A stretch of 64,000 nt of DNA from Aplectana chamaeleonis (Eukaryota; Nematoda; Chromadorea; Rhabditida; Cosmocercidae): contig JAPDOI010000040.1 in assembly GCA_029168955.1 (NCBI GenBank), positions 372,001-436,000 of the forward strand, in the 5' to 3' direction. Below are positions 47,146-57,382 of the stretch, one piece after another. Both the position numbers and the translations under genes were made by a program. Numbering within the stretch: position 1 is the stretch's first letter; each line of letters begins with the position of its first letter. The notes below the pieces were generated by a model, which made no database searches, was not told where the DNA came from, and saw only the letters and a program-made list of their open reading frames with translations.

Positions 47146-48022
47146 TGTAAGGTGATGATAACAGGGAATATAGAACAGAGAATAAAGGGAAAACAGCTGT
47201 CGCAGGCCAAGCAGACAAGGGGGGGGGGGTTCGATGCGTGCGGCTGTGCTACGGCGCCGCCCATCGACACCGCCCGAGCCGTGGCGTGTTGTGCTAAAGT
47301 CGATGAGGCCGCTGATGAGCGACCAGGAGGATTATTCGACGTTCGCCAGTCTCTCTGGGAGGTTCTCTCACCTCCTAGAGAATCCCTTTCTGTATAGGGT
47401 AGGAGTCTCTGCCGCGATTGATTGCCCGCTTCCTGCCAGCCATCCATTCTCTGCGTTGAGCGCCTCGTCTTTGCCCACTGTCTCTAGGCAGTCCCCCAGT
47501 TGCTGACAGCCGCCGGCATCGCCCTGCTGCCACATCGCCGTAGACGTTTCGCTGCCAGCTCGCCCCTGCCTAGTGCTGCCAGCCCGCCTCTGTGCTAGTG
47601 CTGCCAGCCGTTGTATTCGCCTGCTCCGTGCAGCCGCTCCCGTCAAGCGTTGAGAGGGGCCCCGTATAGTGGTGCGGGTGACCCGTTAACTGTTTTAGTC
47701 GAAATTTCTTAGAGGGTTTCCCGGGAAATTTCGGAAAGTGGTTAGGGGAGTAGGCTGTGTAGGGACATAGCTGAAACTCATCTTGTGCACACGACCCCTG
47801 GAAAATTCAACTTCACTCGTTTCGATTACCAGTGGCTTCTAGTGATCTATTTGTAGGATTCCTTTGTTCTTGTTGTTTGTTATTTTTGCTCCTTTAAAAT
47901 AAATTATTGTTATTTCTATCGCGTAATCTACTTGGTTCACAAGGTTTTTCCAAATCCTTAAATTCCTAGTTTTAATCACCTTACTCACATTTTCGGGTAA
48001 CTACATTTGTCGAAACCTAACT
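47146..48022 (+). repeat. Inner element 3' LTR
   Basis: It matches 39165-40049 with about 99 percent identity. It lacks the extra GTGTTGGCCGT repeat of the 5' LTR and has a longer G-tract at about 47219. It is followed by the CGAC duplication. Confidence 0.94.
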
Positions 48023-48026
48023 CGAC

Positions 48027-48445
48027 CATGTAGTACACTCCATCCAATGGGCCAGCGAAATCAACATGAACTAGCTCCCATACATTTTCTGGCGTCTTCA
48101 AGGTTTGCAAAGGTGCTTTGGTCGGAGATTTTGATTGCAGTTGGCAATCAGCTTTTCACCGCTTTTTCACAGTCTTCATCGATATTCGGCCAGTAGGCAT
48201 AGCTTCGCGCTAGTCCCTTCATCCTGACGATTCCAGGATGACCATTGTGCAGCTCTCTGAGAACTTCTTGTCTTAGCGTTTCTGGCATGACAACTCTATC
48301 GCCTACCATCATGCAGCCTTGCACTATCGCCAACGATTCACGTTTATTCTAAAACTGCTTCAAGCCAGCTTTAACAACTTTTGGCCATTTTCCTGTATCA
48401 ATGAAATTCTTCAGCTTTCGCAACAGAATATCCTCTTCCGTGTGC
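48027..48445 (-). pseudogene. Outer element integrase, zinc-binding domain and first catalytic Asp
   Basis: 48148-48333 encodes VGDRVVMPETLRQEVLRELH and GHPGIVRMKGLARSYAYWP. The HVDFAGP segment with the first catalytic Asp lies at about 48065-48085. Stop codons at about 48447, 48345 and 48147 interrupt the frame. The insertion of the inner element lies between the first and second catalytic Asp. Confidence 0.85.
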
Positions 48446-50433
48446 TCACGAATCATTTGCTGTTACGGGCAATCTACGTACAGCACTGACTAGCACTTGG
48501 TTCACGTCAACCTCTACTGAGGCGACTACCCAATCCTCCTCAACAAGGGAATGCCTCTGTATCAGCCTTGACAAACCATCAGCTTGTCCAAACGAATCCG
48601 GCTTGATGTACTCGATTTCGAAGTCATAGTCTATCAGCATTGTTGCCCAACGCATCAAACGGTTGGCTGAATGGACCGGTATGCCCTTCTTGCTGCCAAA
48701 TATGGTCAGCAACGGCTTATGGTCCGTGCGGATCGTAAAACGCCTCCCATACACGTATTTGTGGAACTTCTTTATTGCCTCCACAAGACCCAAGGCCCCT
48801 TTTTCGATTCGGGCGTAGTTCTTTTCTGCTACTGTTAGTGATCTCGAGCCGTGGGCAATCGGCTTCTCAGTACCATCAGGCATTTTGTGCGAGATCACGT
48901 GTCCGATCCCATAATCGCACGCGTCAGCAGCCACGATTAGCTTCTTCTTAGGATCGTAATGTGTCAGGTTCAGTTCTGACATCAACATTCTCTTCAGTTT
49001 TTCAAACGCTGTTTCATGTGTGTGTTTCCATACCCATTTACCATCTTTTTTCAGTAAAGCGTCTAACGGTCCACGCATCTCCTTCATATTCGGTATGAAG
49101 GACGAGTAATATGTAATCATGCCTAGGAATGCGCTCAACTGTACCACATTCTGTGGTGCTGGCATTTTAGCGATAGCAGCCACCTTTTCTGGATTTGGAC
49201 GACTTCCGTCACGATCTACGATGAAACCGAGAAAGCGGATTTCTGGTTTTGCAAAAGAGCATTTTTCTAATCTTGCTCGGAAACCGTATTCCTTTATTCG
49301 TTCGAATAAAGCAGAAATGTTCTTTGTATGCTCTTCAGGTGTCTTTCCGACCACCAGAATATCGTCCAGGTAGGCTGCTACTCCTTCCAGACCCGATATC
49401 GTTTTATTCATGATGCTTTGAAAAATTCCTGGCGCTGTCTTGATACCAAAAGGCAACATTTTGTATCGATATAGACCCTTGTGTGTATTGATCACAACCA
49501 ACTTTTGGGCCTCATCCGTCAGTTGCACTTGAAGGTAGGCATCCGAAAAATCTATCTGGGAGGAAATCGTCCCACCATTCAACGACGCGAAAATATCATC
49601 CGGAATGGGGATAGGATACTCATATGCCTCCAAGGCGTTGTTCAAACCAGTTGAAAAATTGGCGCAAACTCGCATTTTGCCGTTCGCTTTACGAACGCAA
49701 ACTATAGGAGCGGCCCATTCACTATGGGTTATCGGTTCGATCACACCCATCTCTTCGAGGCGCTCAAGCTTGTTTTCAACTGTTTCCAACGATGCGTGCG
49801 CCACAGGTCTCTTCATTCTGAAAATCGGCTTAGCATCAGGTAACAGCTTCAGTGCTGCTTTCTCTTTTGTACACGTGCCTAAGCCGTCTTGAAACACACT
49901 TTCGAATCTTTGTTTCAATTCTTCCACTAACTTGGCATCATCTACGGTATTCACACGAGCTACCATTCTTTCCATGTGATATGCCATTTCAGCGTTTTGT
50001 TTTATCCAGTAGAGGCCGACTAGACTTCTATGAGGGGTTACGTAACAACATCCCTCACCAATAGCACCTCTCAGTTTTAACTGACTCTTCAGCTCACCAT
50101 GAACCTTCATCCGGTTCCCACTAGCATCTTTTACTATCTGGCTAGTGTTTCTGAGTTCAGGACTGCCCATTTTCTTCGAATCATCCACACTCAACAGCGT
50201 GATGTCTGAGCCTGTGTCCAACCGAAACTCTATTTGGTGCCCATTGACTTCGGCGGTGATGTACTGTCGTACCGCGTTCACTTCAGCCTCCGCATTTCCT
50301 TCGAGAACGACTCGCCCGCAGCGTTTCTTATGAGGTTTTGCAGCAGTCCTCGACTTGGACCTGCTCCGGCATTGTGATGCTCTCTCACAATGATTTTCCT
50401 TGTGCCCTTTACCCTTGCATGAGTTACATACCT
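48446..50433 (-). pseudogene. Outer element Pol: second zinc knuckle, protease, RT, RNase H
   Basis: The long open frame reads CNSCKGKGHKENHC, then protease FRLDTGSDITLLS. RT shows KANGKMRVCANFSTGLN, SQIDFSDAYLQVQL, LPFGIKTAPGIFQSIM and YLDDILVVG. RNase H shows LIVAADACDYGIGHVISH, EKGALGLVEAIKKFHKYVYG and IRTDHKPLL. It ends at a TGA before the integrase. It belongs to the K02A2.6-like gypsy group by overall motif set, an inference from memory of that family. Confidence 0.9.
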
Positions 50434-51512
50434 ATGGGTTGCTTCGGCACTCTCGACTTGTGTGACCGGCTTTGCCACAGTTCCAACATTCCGTTGTTCT
50501 CTCTTTGCGACTGGGTTCTTTCTTAACCTCTCTCACATTGACTGAATCTTCTTCAATCATCTTCGACGTACTCAATAACGTCGTGATCCGGTCACATTCT
50601 TTGTACACTTCATGAAGTGTAGGCTTCCTGCTATCTTTTGCTTCCTAGTCTAAGAAGGCAAGCAACCTCGGTCGAATTTCTCGATCCCTGTGAGACTTGA
50701 GCCCATAAATCCATAGTAAGGCTTTCAAACCCTCGTTGTCCAGCTTGTCAAAACAAGCACGTTCGCACATTTTATTTACTCTGCCAGTGTACTGCATATA
50801 ATCCTCAGTGTCTTCCTTCTCAACTTTCATGCACTGGTATCGCAATGTGAACAAGGATTTCTTGACATCAAACATGTCCTTCAGGGTCGATACTGTGTCA
50901 TCGAATGATATACATCCAACGGTGCTTTTGGGAGAATCTGTCTCTTGTTTCTTTCAAATACCTCAATGTCCAGTTTCCCAAGTAACAATCTCAACCTTGC
51001 GTCTTCTGCAAGGGATGCACCATCCCTTACCAGTGTGTCTGCGTGCCTTTCATACCACCGAGAGAAGCAACGATCCATCTCATGGCTAAATGTAAACGGT
51101 TATTCGACCGTTCAATTCCGACATCAATGTCGATCGATTTGCCACCACTTCCTTTTGATTTGCCTCACTTTTCATTATACTTTGCACCATCTGCTGTACA
51201 AATTCCTTTTGTCTTTGAGCATTTTCCTCCATCATCACTTCATTTGATGAGCGTTCTGTTCCAGAATCTTCAGAACAGTCTTGGCATCCATTATCAGCGG
51301 CGACTAGTTGGTCAAGCACGAAACTTTTGCTCAAAACTCGCTCAAACGTCTCAAACGCGAGCTCTCCAACTGTTTCACTAGGATAGAACACTGCGGAGTG
51401 CGATCCGCTTGCTCAACACCGCACTCGATCTTCGGTGAAATTTCTCAGGACCGGGATCAATACCGCGGTCGATTTCACTCAGGTTTTCAGGTCACCGACG
51501 CTGAGTTCGATT
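50434..51512 (-). pseudogene. Outer element Gag remnant
   Basis: Frames at 51086-51391, 50881-51078 and 50645-50875 give pieces of a capsid-like Gag, for example LLLGKLDIEVFERNKRQILP, then LRYQCMKVEKEDTEDYMQYT. A first zinc knuckle CWNCGKAGHTSREC ends just before an in-frame TAG near 50434. The second knuckle lies beyond it in the Pol frame. The TAG is best read as a nonsense mutation between paired knuckles. Confidence 0.8.
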
Positions 51513-51525
51513 ATCTGATCGCCAA
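51509..51525 (-). promoter_or_regulatory. Probable primer-binding site of the outer element
   Basis: Immediately inside the 5' LTR the minus strand reads ATTGGCGATCAGATAATCG. The TGGCGA core is common in gypsy primer sites. I could not assign the tRNA with certainty. Confidence 0.6.
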
Positions 51526-51526
51526 T

Positions 51527-51858
51527 TGTTACGTCTGTGGGGTACACAGATGTGAAACAATTGGTTGAAGCAACAATTAGTACAGCAGAATAGTTGGTTA
51601 GGTGCAAACTGTGGGCGTCGTCGTCTTCGTCGTGGCGGTGGCTGGTCGATGACGGCGGCGACCCGGTGGAGTGCAGGAGGCGGTGGTGGCGGCTGGTGCA
51701 GGAACGGCTGGCAGATAGTCGTCGAGTCGAATGGCTCCCAACAGTGCGGCGGCAGGGTTTATATGTGCATCAGCGGCGCCTGTGATTGGCCGATCAAAAA
51801 CCGGCCCACTTGGTGATCGGTCGTTCGCAAAAACCGATACCTGATCTACATCACAACA
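51527..51858 (-). repeat. Outer element LTR (5' in element orientation)
   Basis: 332 bp, bounded by TG and CA and matching 37778-38100. It is followed on the plus strand by GGCAG, the 5-bp duplication. Confidence 0.95.
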
Positions 51859-51879
51859 GGCAGTGTTTTTTTTCTTCAG

Positions 51880-52008
51880 GTAAACGATTTTTACTCGAGA
51901 CTGGCACCTCAGGATCCGACTCCAGCAGATTCACAACATGAGGAACCTCCACAGACACCATGGAGCACGATGGACACATTTGGTGTGGATTCGATGCAAT
52001 GTGAAAAG
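51880..52008 (+). CDS. Possible host exon, 43 codons
   Basis: A pyrimidine-rich acceptor (TGTTTTTTTTCTTCAG) precedes 51880, and an AAG|GTGGGT donor follows 52008. The 129 bp between them is an open frame of exactly 43 codons with even composition (VNDFYSRLAPQDPTPADSQH at its start). No domain is recognised. The outer LTR element sits directly upstream, as if in the preceding intron. It could be chance. Confidence 0.3.
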
Positions 52009-52019
52009 GTGGGTCATCC

Positions 52020-52415
52020 AACCTTATACGGTGTTCGAGTTTACTCAGTGGTGCTCGCGCCGGTAAATCGTTTTACCAGACTGTCCGCAACTCTTGATTG
52101 CGGGCAATGGTTGGCACGCGTAGGCAAATCGCTTCACCGTACGATCCGCCGGGCTAGCATGACGGTCCGCGGTGGCACATCACCGGCGATGCACCCCCTT
52201 CGGTGATGGCTGATGCCGTAGTGGGCTCCTGATCGACCGTGTATTTCACTGAGCACGACGTTATGTGCGATCGTAATTGTTCGTAGGTTTCCTTAATTCC
52301 GTGGTTTTGTTTTTCTAATAGTAAATACCTTCCACTTCTTATCTGCCTTTTATCGAATAGTGACATCTGATATCAACCGGTTTCATTAGGCAGCCCGGCT
52401 GCTGTCGGGCAAGTT
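52020..52415. other. Unassigned stretch
   Basis: No motif-bearing ORF. Weak internal symmetry around GGTAAATCGTTTTACC at about 52060. Confidence 0.3.
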
Positions 52416-52419
52416 TCTG

Positions 52420-52765
52420 TGGCGCGGGCGTGGCGTTGGAGTGTGTATACTTTCTACGCACGGCACGCGCTAGCGAAGGCCATGAATACTCCAGCGGCGA
52501 CGCCTTGGCGGAGCGGAATAAATTAGACCTTAACTTTTTCAAACAATCATATTCTGTACACGCGTTCATTATTATGGTAGCAGAAGATAGCAGTGGAATT
52601 AAATATTATGAAAAGGAATGAAATTGATGAGCGAATAATAGTGAAAATGATGAAAAAGTCGTTACTACCGTCGCCGCCATTGCGGAGGGAGCGTAGCGCG
52701 CGCCGCGCTGGCGTAGCGTCAGGCCATTCATACTCCAAGGCCACGCCCGCGCGTCACGCGCTGAC
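52420..52765. repeat. Foldback element with GGGCGTGGC arms
   Basis: GCGCGGGCGTGGCGTTGGAG at about 52425 is mirrored by CTCCAAGGCCACGCCCGCGC at about 52733-52752. The arms continue for about 60 bp through a GC-rich region. The centre is AT-rich. No target duplication was identified. Confidence 0.7.
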
Positions 52766-52787
52766 GTTGATGAATATGAATAGTGCC

Positions 52788-53685
52788 TTAAAGGCAGTGG
52801 TCACGATGAAAAACGTTATCAAAAAATCTACAAAAATCAGCTTATATCAAAAACAGCTGAAAAACTAAGAAGGTAGCGCGGTGAAAAACGGGCTAGAACA
52901 CATTCAAGCGGGGCGTTGCGTAATTTTCCGAAATTTGAGCGACCCCCCCCCCCTCCTCCGGCCGTCAAACTGTTTTTTTCCGAAAATCCAATTATTTTGC
53001 GATTCCCCCCCCTGAGTGTAATTTTGAATCATTTTTTTCTAGAAACGTTCAAGTATAGGCTACTGAGAAGGTATTTAATGGTGTTTAATAACCGTAATTT
53101 TTATTTCCAATCACCTCCAAAATTTTTCTTTTTTGGTCCGGAGTTTCTGCGATCCCCCCTAACCATTATTTTCGAGACTTTGACCCCCTCCCACCTCCCG
53201 TTGAGAAATTTCGCAACCCCGCTTGACCCTGGGGTAGGATTGGAGTCTCTAAGGTCGAAAGTTTCCAGTTCCTGCACACGTGCACAGCGCCGACGAAAAA
53301 GATCGCAGTCTCATGCCGAGCAGTCAAAAATCGTCGACATTCAGAGGGAGAAATAACTGCAAATTTACCTAATAAAAACAGTTGCGCAATGAAAGAAAGC
53401 ACTCCAGTCAATGTTTTTGACTAGATGTGTACATAAATTCAAAGGTTCTTTGATTGAAATTCAATTTCAAGCCAGCTGATGTTCTTGATATAAGAGGTCA
53501 TCGATGCCGAAGATGTGGAGTGGGCTCGTCCACCATCAAAAGACAAGAAAGTTCAGGCTTCAAATTTCGCCCAAAACAGTGGTTTTTTTCGCGATTTTTT
53601 CTCATAGGTCCTACTACTCGAGACCCAGAAAAGGGTTTAGAGAGAAAAAACGACAAGCATATTTGATCGCGACCACTGCCTTTAA
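52788..53685. repeat. TTAA-ended MITE, TTAAAGGCAGTG family, copy 2, with nested hAT-type MITE
   Basis: The left end TTAAAGGCAGTGGTCACGAT pairs with the right end closing CACTGCCTTTAA. TTAA lies at 52788-52791 and 53682-53685. It is a relative of 9425-9879. The larger size is explained by the insertion at about 52899-53231. Confidence 0.8.
52899..53231. repeat. hAT-type MITE, CAGGGTCAAGCGGGGTTGCG family, copy 1
   Basis: The right end ...CCCCGCTTGACCCTG is inverted to a diverged left end (TTCAAGCGGGGCGTTGCG). The whole interior aligns with 59904-60223, sharing GAGCGACCCCC and GATCCCCCCTAACC. Confidence 0.75.
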
Positions 53686-53689
53686 GGCA

Positions 53690-54110
53690 CATAAAAATTT
53701 GCGCGGGCTACGACGCAAACATATAGCTGGGTGCTCGGAACGTCCTAGCATGCAGGCTCGCTCACAACAAAAAGTAAGAGAGGTATTTTAAAGTTTTGTC
53801 GCACTGCGAGGGCGCCGCTAGAACTTGCGTGAACGGCAGGTTCTGGGGTGACAATAGGATCGGTCAGTAGTGGGTGCGTCCCCCCCCCCCTTAGCAGGTA
53901 ACTCGACGCTGCGGCTCCCTCATCTCTCAAAAAAATAGTGACTTTCTCAGCATTTTTTTTATTTATTTCTCATAAATTCAAATTCAGTGGCTTTATTTTG
54001 CAATTAAGAAACATACGGAATGCTAGTGAAGATGGTTAGATACGATAACTTGCGTACGCAGGCAAACGGAGCAACAAGCAAATAAAACACTCGTACCAAT
54101 GAGACCACCC
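53690..54110. other. Unassigned stretch
   Basis: AT-rich, with a C-tract at about 53881-53890. No gene or repeat is supported. Confidence 0.3.
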
Positions 54111-54115
54111 TGTAT

Positions 54116-54239
54116 TTAAAGCTGTAGCAGAAAGTGCGGCCATCTTCCCCATTTAATGACCTTATATTGAAGTTGGAAAGACTGATTTAAAAATCGAAAA
54201 TTTCCGGCCTCAACTGTTTCCGAAGTTAATTTATTCCAT
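54116..54239 (-). pseudogene. CR1-like RT remnant, C-terminal piece (4 of 4)
   Basis: The minus strand reads WNKLTSETVEAGNFRFLNQS, the usual WNxLP-type ending of CR1-like proteins. It joins the 54973-55096 piece in frame once the 54240-54972 MITE is removed. Confidence 0.75.
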
Positions 54240-54972
54240 CTCTGCCAACGCGTAGCTAGATGCCTCCGAGGGCGCGGCCTGAAACGCCGCCCCATTCCAT
54301 GTAGCGAGAATTTACGGGTTTTAGCTACGATAGCTAAAACCCGCATATTCTTGTGTCGAGGCTACAAGGGTGCAAATTCTGCGCGTATTCTACGTAAAAA
54401 CGAAGGCTAAATTCGAACCAGTGCTCTCTCTGACGCTAAACCCGTATATTCTCGCTATAATTTTGTAGCGAGAATCTACGGATTTAGCGACAGCCTGTGT
54501 TGAAATGCAATCTCAAACCCGCGCTGGCTACGCGGAACGCAGGGATGCCGTTCGAACAGTGTTGGCCCAGTCAATCCACGGATAACTTGACACTCTGTGG
54601 GTGGTCGTGGAGGGTGACCCCGTGTCGCTCTCTGGAAGACCTTGCTAGGGATAATTTTGGCCGTTGGTATGCTGCAGGCCGTGGGGAAGAAACGATGATG
54701 CGCTCGATCGCAGCAGGGATCGTCTTTCTAGTACGGATCAAGACTGGGTGGGTCGATCGACCGAGTGCTGCAACGAGAATAGTCGTAGAATATGCGGATG
54801 CTGTAGCGACAATTCAAGTAGAATATGCGGGCGCTGTTGCTTAAATTTCACCAACTGAGGCTAAACCTTCCGTAATTTACGTGAATTCTCGTTTAAAAAT
54901 TAGACTAGATGCCTTCGAAACCCTGGGCATCTCTGGTTTCCGTGTGAGGCATCTAGCTACGCGTTGGCGGAG
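54240..54972. repeat. MITE inserted in the CR1-like remnant (1)
   Basis: The termini CTCTGCCAACGCGTAGCTAG and the complement CTAGCTACGCGTTGGCGGAG enclose 733 bp. Internal motifs TAGCGAGAAT and TTTAGC recur in both orientations (54300-54490). The flanks CCAT and TATT fit a TA duplication with one lost base. Excision restores the RT frame. Confidence 0.8.
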
Positions 54973-55096
54973 TATTTGGACGACCCTGAACGCAAACGAA
55001 TGCAGCACGTGAGATTTTAATGTAAAGTAACTTTCTAGCTGAAAAGCGTGCTGGCAAGAGCGAGCACAATGGCGGGTGAACGCGAAAACGCTCTCA
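54973..55096 (-). pseudogene. CR1-like RT remnant, piece 3 of 4
   Basis: The minus strand encodes SVFAFTRHCARSCQHAF and HSFAFRVVQI, continuing into WNKL of the next piece after MITE removal. It is the C-terminal region where CR1-like proteins have a conserved RVV/RVI-x-x-WN motif. Confidence 0.7.
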
Positions 55097-55859
55097 AGCC
55101 CTATTCATAGCTGGTCGCTTCGATTAGTCGCGGCACTGCCAACAGTTACAAAACCCATCGCTCCAACAGATCCTGTACTGAGCCGCGACGGTTTGGAACA
55201 GTTTCAGTCGCGATCGCCGAGCGACTGGGGTGTTTCATAGCTGGTCGAAGCGACCTGCTTGATTTTGTTAGGTCGCTTCGACTAATCGCGTCGCTTCCAT
55301 GATGGAAGTGATTCGTCTAGTCGAAGCGAGTAGTCCGCAATCTTTCGTCACAACCTTGCGTATGTGGCGCGAAATTGCAGACGTCAGAGTTCACCAACAT
55401 AAAAGACAGCATATGAAAGGGAAAAACGTGTATTTATGACTTATTTACGATGACAGAGGCGAGAAAATATAATAAGGATACCGAGAAAACACATTTCATG
55501 CAGAGCTTCTAGCAATTAGTAATTTTAGTCGTAGTTTTAAGTTTTTGCTCAAGCAAATTCCACCCCATCGTTTTTTGGAACCATTATTTGTTTGGAAACA
55601 ATGCAAAACTCTTCTATTTAGAAAGTAAGGTCAACAATGCCACAAAAAATAAGTGGAAATGCCGAGGAAAATGCTTTTTTTTATTCCTGCGGCGTGGTCC
55701 GCAATTGGCCGTCTATTTCACGCGAAATTACGCCCGCCCGAGCGATTTCAAATCGGTGGACGGAGCGATTTCAAATAGCTTCGTCCAGCGATTTCAGATC
55801 GCGGCAGTATTTTTGGTCGCTTCGACTTGAAGTCGAAGCGACCAGCTATGAATGGGGCT
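55097..55859. repeat. MITE inserted in the CR1-like remnant (2)
   Basis: The ends AGCCCTATTCATAGCTGGTC and the complement closing ATGAATGGGGCT enclose 763 bp. TCA is duplicated at 55094-55096 and 55860-55862. Internal GGTCGCTTCGA motifs repeat in both orientations near 55225-55330 and 55815-55850. AGCC termini and the 3-bp duplication resemble the MITE in element E. Confidence 0.88.
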
Positions 55860-55862
55860 TCA

Positions 55863-55950
55863 AAAGGAATGTCGCAAAGACCATTCACGATTTTGTAACA
55901 TAACTGCAAATCGAACTCAGTTCTCCGATATCGATGGTTTCGATCTCCAA
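55863..55950 (-). pseudogene. CR1-like RT remnant, piece 2 of 4
   Basis: The minus strand reads VGDRNHRYRRTEFDLQLCYK and IVNGLCDIPFE, the typical RRxxxDLxxxYKIxxGLCDIP block. It follows on from the 60313-60600 piece and leads into piece 3. Confidence 0.8.
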
Positions 55951-55964
55951 CCACAACTGCCAAG

Positions 55965-56090
55965 ATGTCGTACGTTCGTGCCGTGGAAGTGTGGAGGAAA
56001 GAAGACCACCTCCGTGTAAACCGACGTCAATCCCTCCGCGTGGAGGGTTTTTGTCATGGGAGAGATGCTGGCTGGCTGCAGCTCTCCTAA
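55965..56090 (+). CDS. Element H leader ORF, 41 codons
   Basis: It starts [17 protein letters not shown] at the first ATG of the element and ends at TAA 56088-56090. It is homologous to the leaders of C, E and G. The frame of the 2A-like motif is -1 relative to it. Confidence 0.6.
   Translation: MSYVRAVEVWRKEDHLRVNRRQSLRVEGFCHGRDAGWLQLS
56045..56088 (+). promoter_or_regulatory. Putative -1 frameshift signal, element H
   Basis: GGGTTTT (56045-56051) is in phase with ATG 55965. The spacer is 6 nt and the stem GGGAGAG/CTCTCCT is retained. Loop bases differ from C (GCTGGCTGCAG against GTCGGCCGCAG), yet the inner TGC/GCA pairing is preserved. Confidence 0.6.
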
Positions 56091-57360
56091 GGATTCTACT
56101 ACAAATGGCCGGCGTCCAGAGGAATCCAGGACCCGCTCAGAAGTACCCATGCGCCACGTGCGGCAAGGATGTCACATGGAGGAAAACAAGCATCCAGTGC
56201 TTCGGATGCCGAAGGTGGGTGCATCTCTCCTGTTCGGGTCTCAGTTCTGTGAGGCATCACGATCCTTCCTTCCGTTGTGTTCTGTGCTCTGCCCCCAGTA
56301 ATTCTGATTCCTCATTTACCAACCGCCCCCTCTCTATTGTTCATATTAACCTCAATGGCCTTCGTGCCAAGTTGTCTGAACTCTCTCTTTTTGCTCGTAC
56401 TCGTCATCCTGATGTCATAATGGTTCAGGGAACCAAGCTTTCTCCTACTACCGCTCGTCACCCTAGCCTTCCTGGCTACACTGCTTATCATGCTCCAAGG
56501 TCAGCTCTCGGCCGAGGAGTTTCCATTTTCGTATTATCAAATCTACCCTCTCATATCATACCAAACACACCAAAGGACGGTATTCTCGAGTACCTTCCTA
56601 TCCATCTCCCTCTTAAAACACTTATATCTCTTTTTAATATCTATATCCCTCCTACCACGTCCTGTCCCCAATCTTATGACCGTATTCCCTCACTCAAGCA
56701 GTTGTACGACTGCTCTCTTTCACCCTATGTTGTCTTCGCAGGCGACTTCAATGCTCTCTTTTTGCAGGTACTCATCATCCTGATATCATTATGGTTCAGG
56801 AAACCAAGCTTTACCCTTCTGCTACCGCTTCACACCCTAAAGTTCCGGGTTACACTGCTTATCATGCTCCAAGGTCATCTCGGCGGAGTAGTTTCTACTT
56901 TCGTATTATCAAATCTACCCTCTCATCTCATACCAAACACCCCTATGGACGGCACTCTTGAATACCTACCTATCCATCTCCCTCTTAAAACATCTATATC
57001 CCTTTTTTAAATATCTATATCCCTACTACCACGTTCTGTCCCTTCTGTTGTCTTCGCAGGCGATTTCAACGCTCATACATTCTGCTCGTCGCTTGACACT
57101 GACGCTAGAGGAGAAGACGTCGAAGAATGGGCGGAGGGGTGCGGTCTGGTCATTCTCAACGATGATCAGCTCACTCGTCTCCCGGCCAGCGGCCGATCCT
57201 CTAGTCCAGACATCTCTCTTGTATCATCTCATCTCTCCAGCGCCTGCTCTTGGTCGACCGCTACAACTCTGTCCAGTGATCATATCCCCGTCTTTGTCCT
57301 TGTCGATCTCTCTAATTCTCTTGCTCCTTTTTCAGGTATCCGTCAGAGGTCTTATCTAAA
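56091..57360 (+). pseudogene. Element H: 2A-like motif, PHD finger and partly duplicated endonuclease
   Basis: The frame 55934-57010 encodes AGVQRNPGP (Glu changed to Gln), the finger CATCGKDV to WVHLSCSGL, VQGTKLSPTTARHP and AGDFNAL. At about 56757 the sequence jumps back to an earlier endonuclease point (FLQVLI, a shifted frame) and repeats MVQETKL-type sequence to ISLF. The second copy continues to the end of the domain ([15 protein letters not shown] and SSDHIPVFV) in other frames. The two copies are not identical, so a recombinant origin is possible. Confidence 0.85.
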
Positions 57361-57382
57361 TCTTTGCCTTGCAGACTGGCGC

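Larger units (their letters stand above)
39165..48022 (+). mobile_element. Young gypsy-type LTR retrotransposon (inner, Cer1-like), nested in the outer one
   Basis: The LTRs are 39165-40049 (885 bp) and 47146-48022 (877 bp). The target duplication CGAC lies at 39161-39164 and 48023-48026. Excision of one CGAC plus the element restores the outer integrase frame exactly. The LTRs differ by roughly six substitutions and a few indels, including an extra 11-bp repeat in the 5' LTR. They are therefore about 99 percent identical and insertion was recent. Its coding region has two 1-nt frameshifts. Confidence 0.95.
37778..51858 (-). mobile_element. Old gypsy-type LTR retrotransposon (outer), interrupted by a second one
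   Basis: The LTRs of 323 bp (37778-38100) and 332 bp (51527-51858) begin TG and end CA. GGCAG is duplicated at 37773-37777 and 51859-51863. The gag, protease, RT, RNase H, integrase order reads on the minus strand. Several stops and frameshifts show it is inactive. Subtracting the inner element (8858 bp plus 4-bp duplication) leaves about 5.2 kb, a normal length. Confidence 0.95.

Noticed and set aside
50428..50440. TAG between Gag and Pol of the outer element as a programmed read-through site
   Set aside because: It lies between two paired zinc knuckles and the element carries other stops and frameshifts, so a nonsense mutation is simpler.
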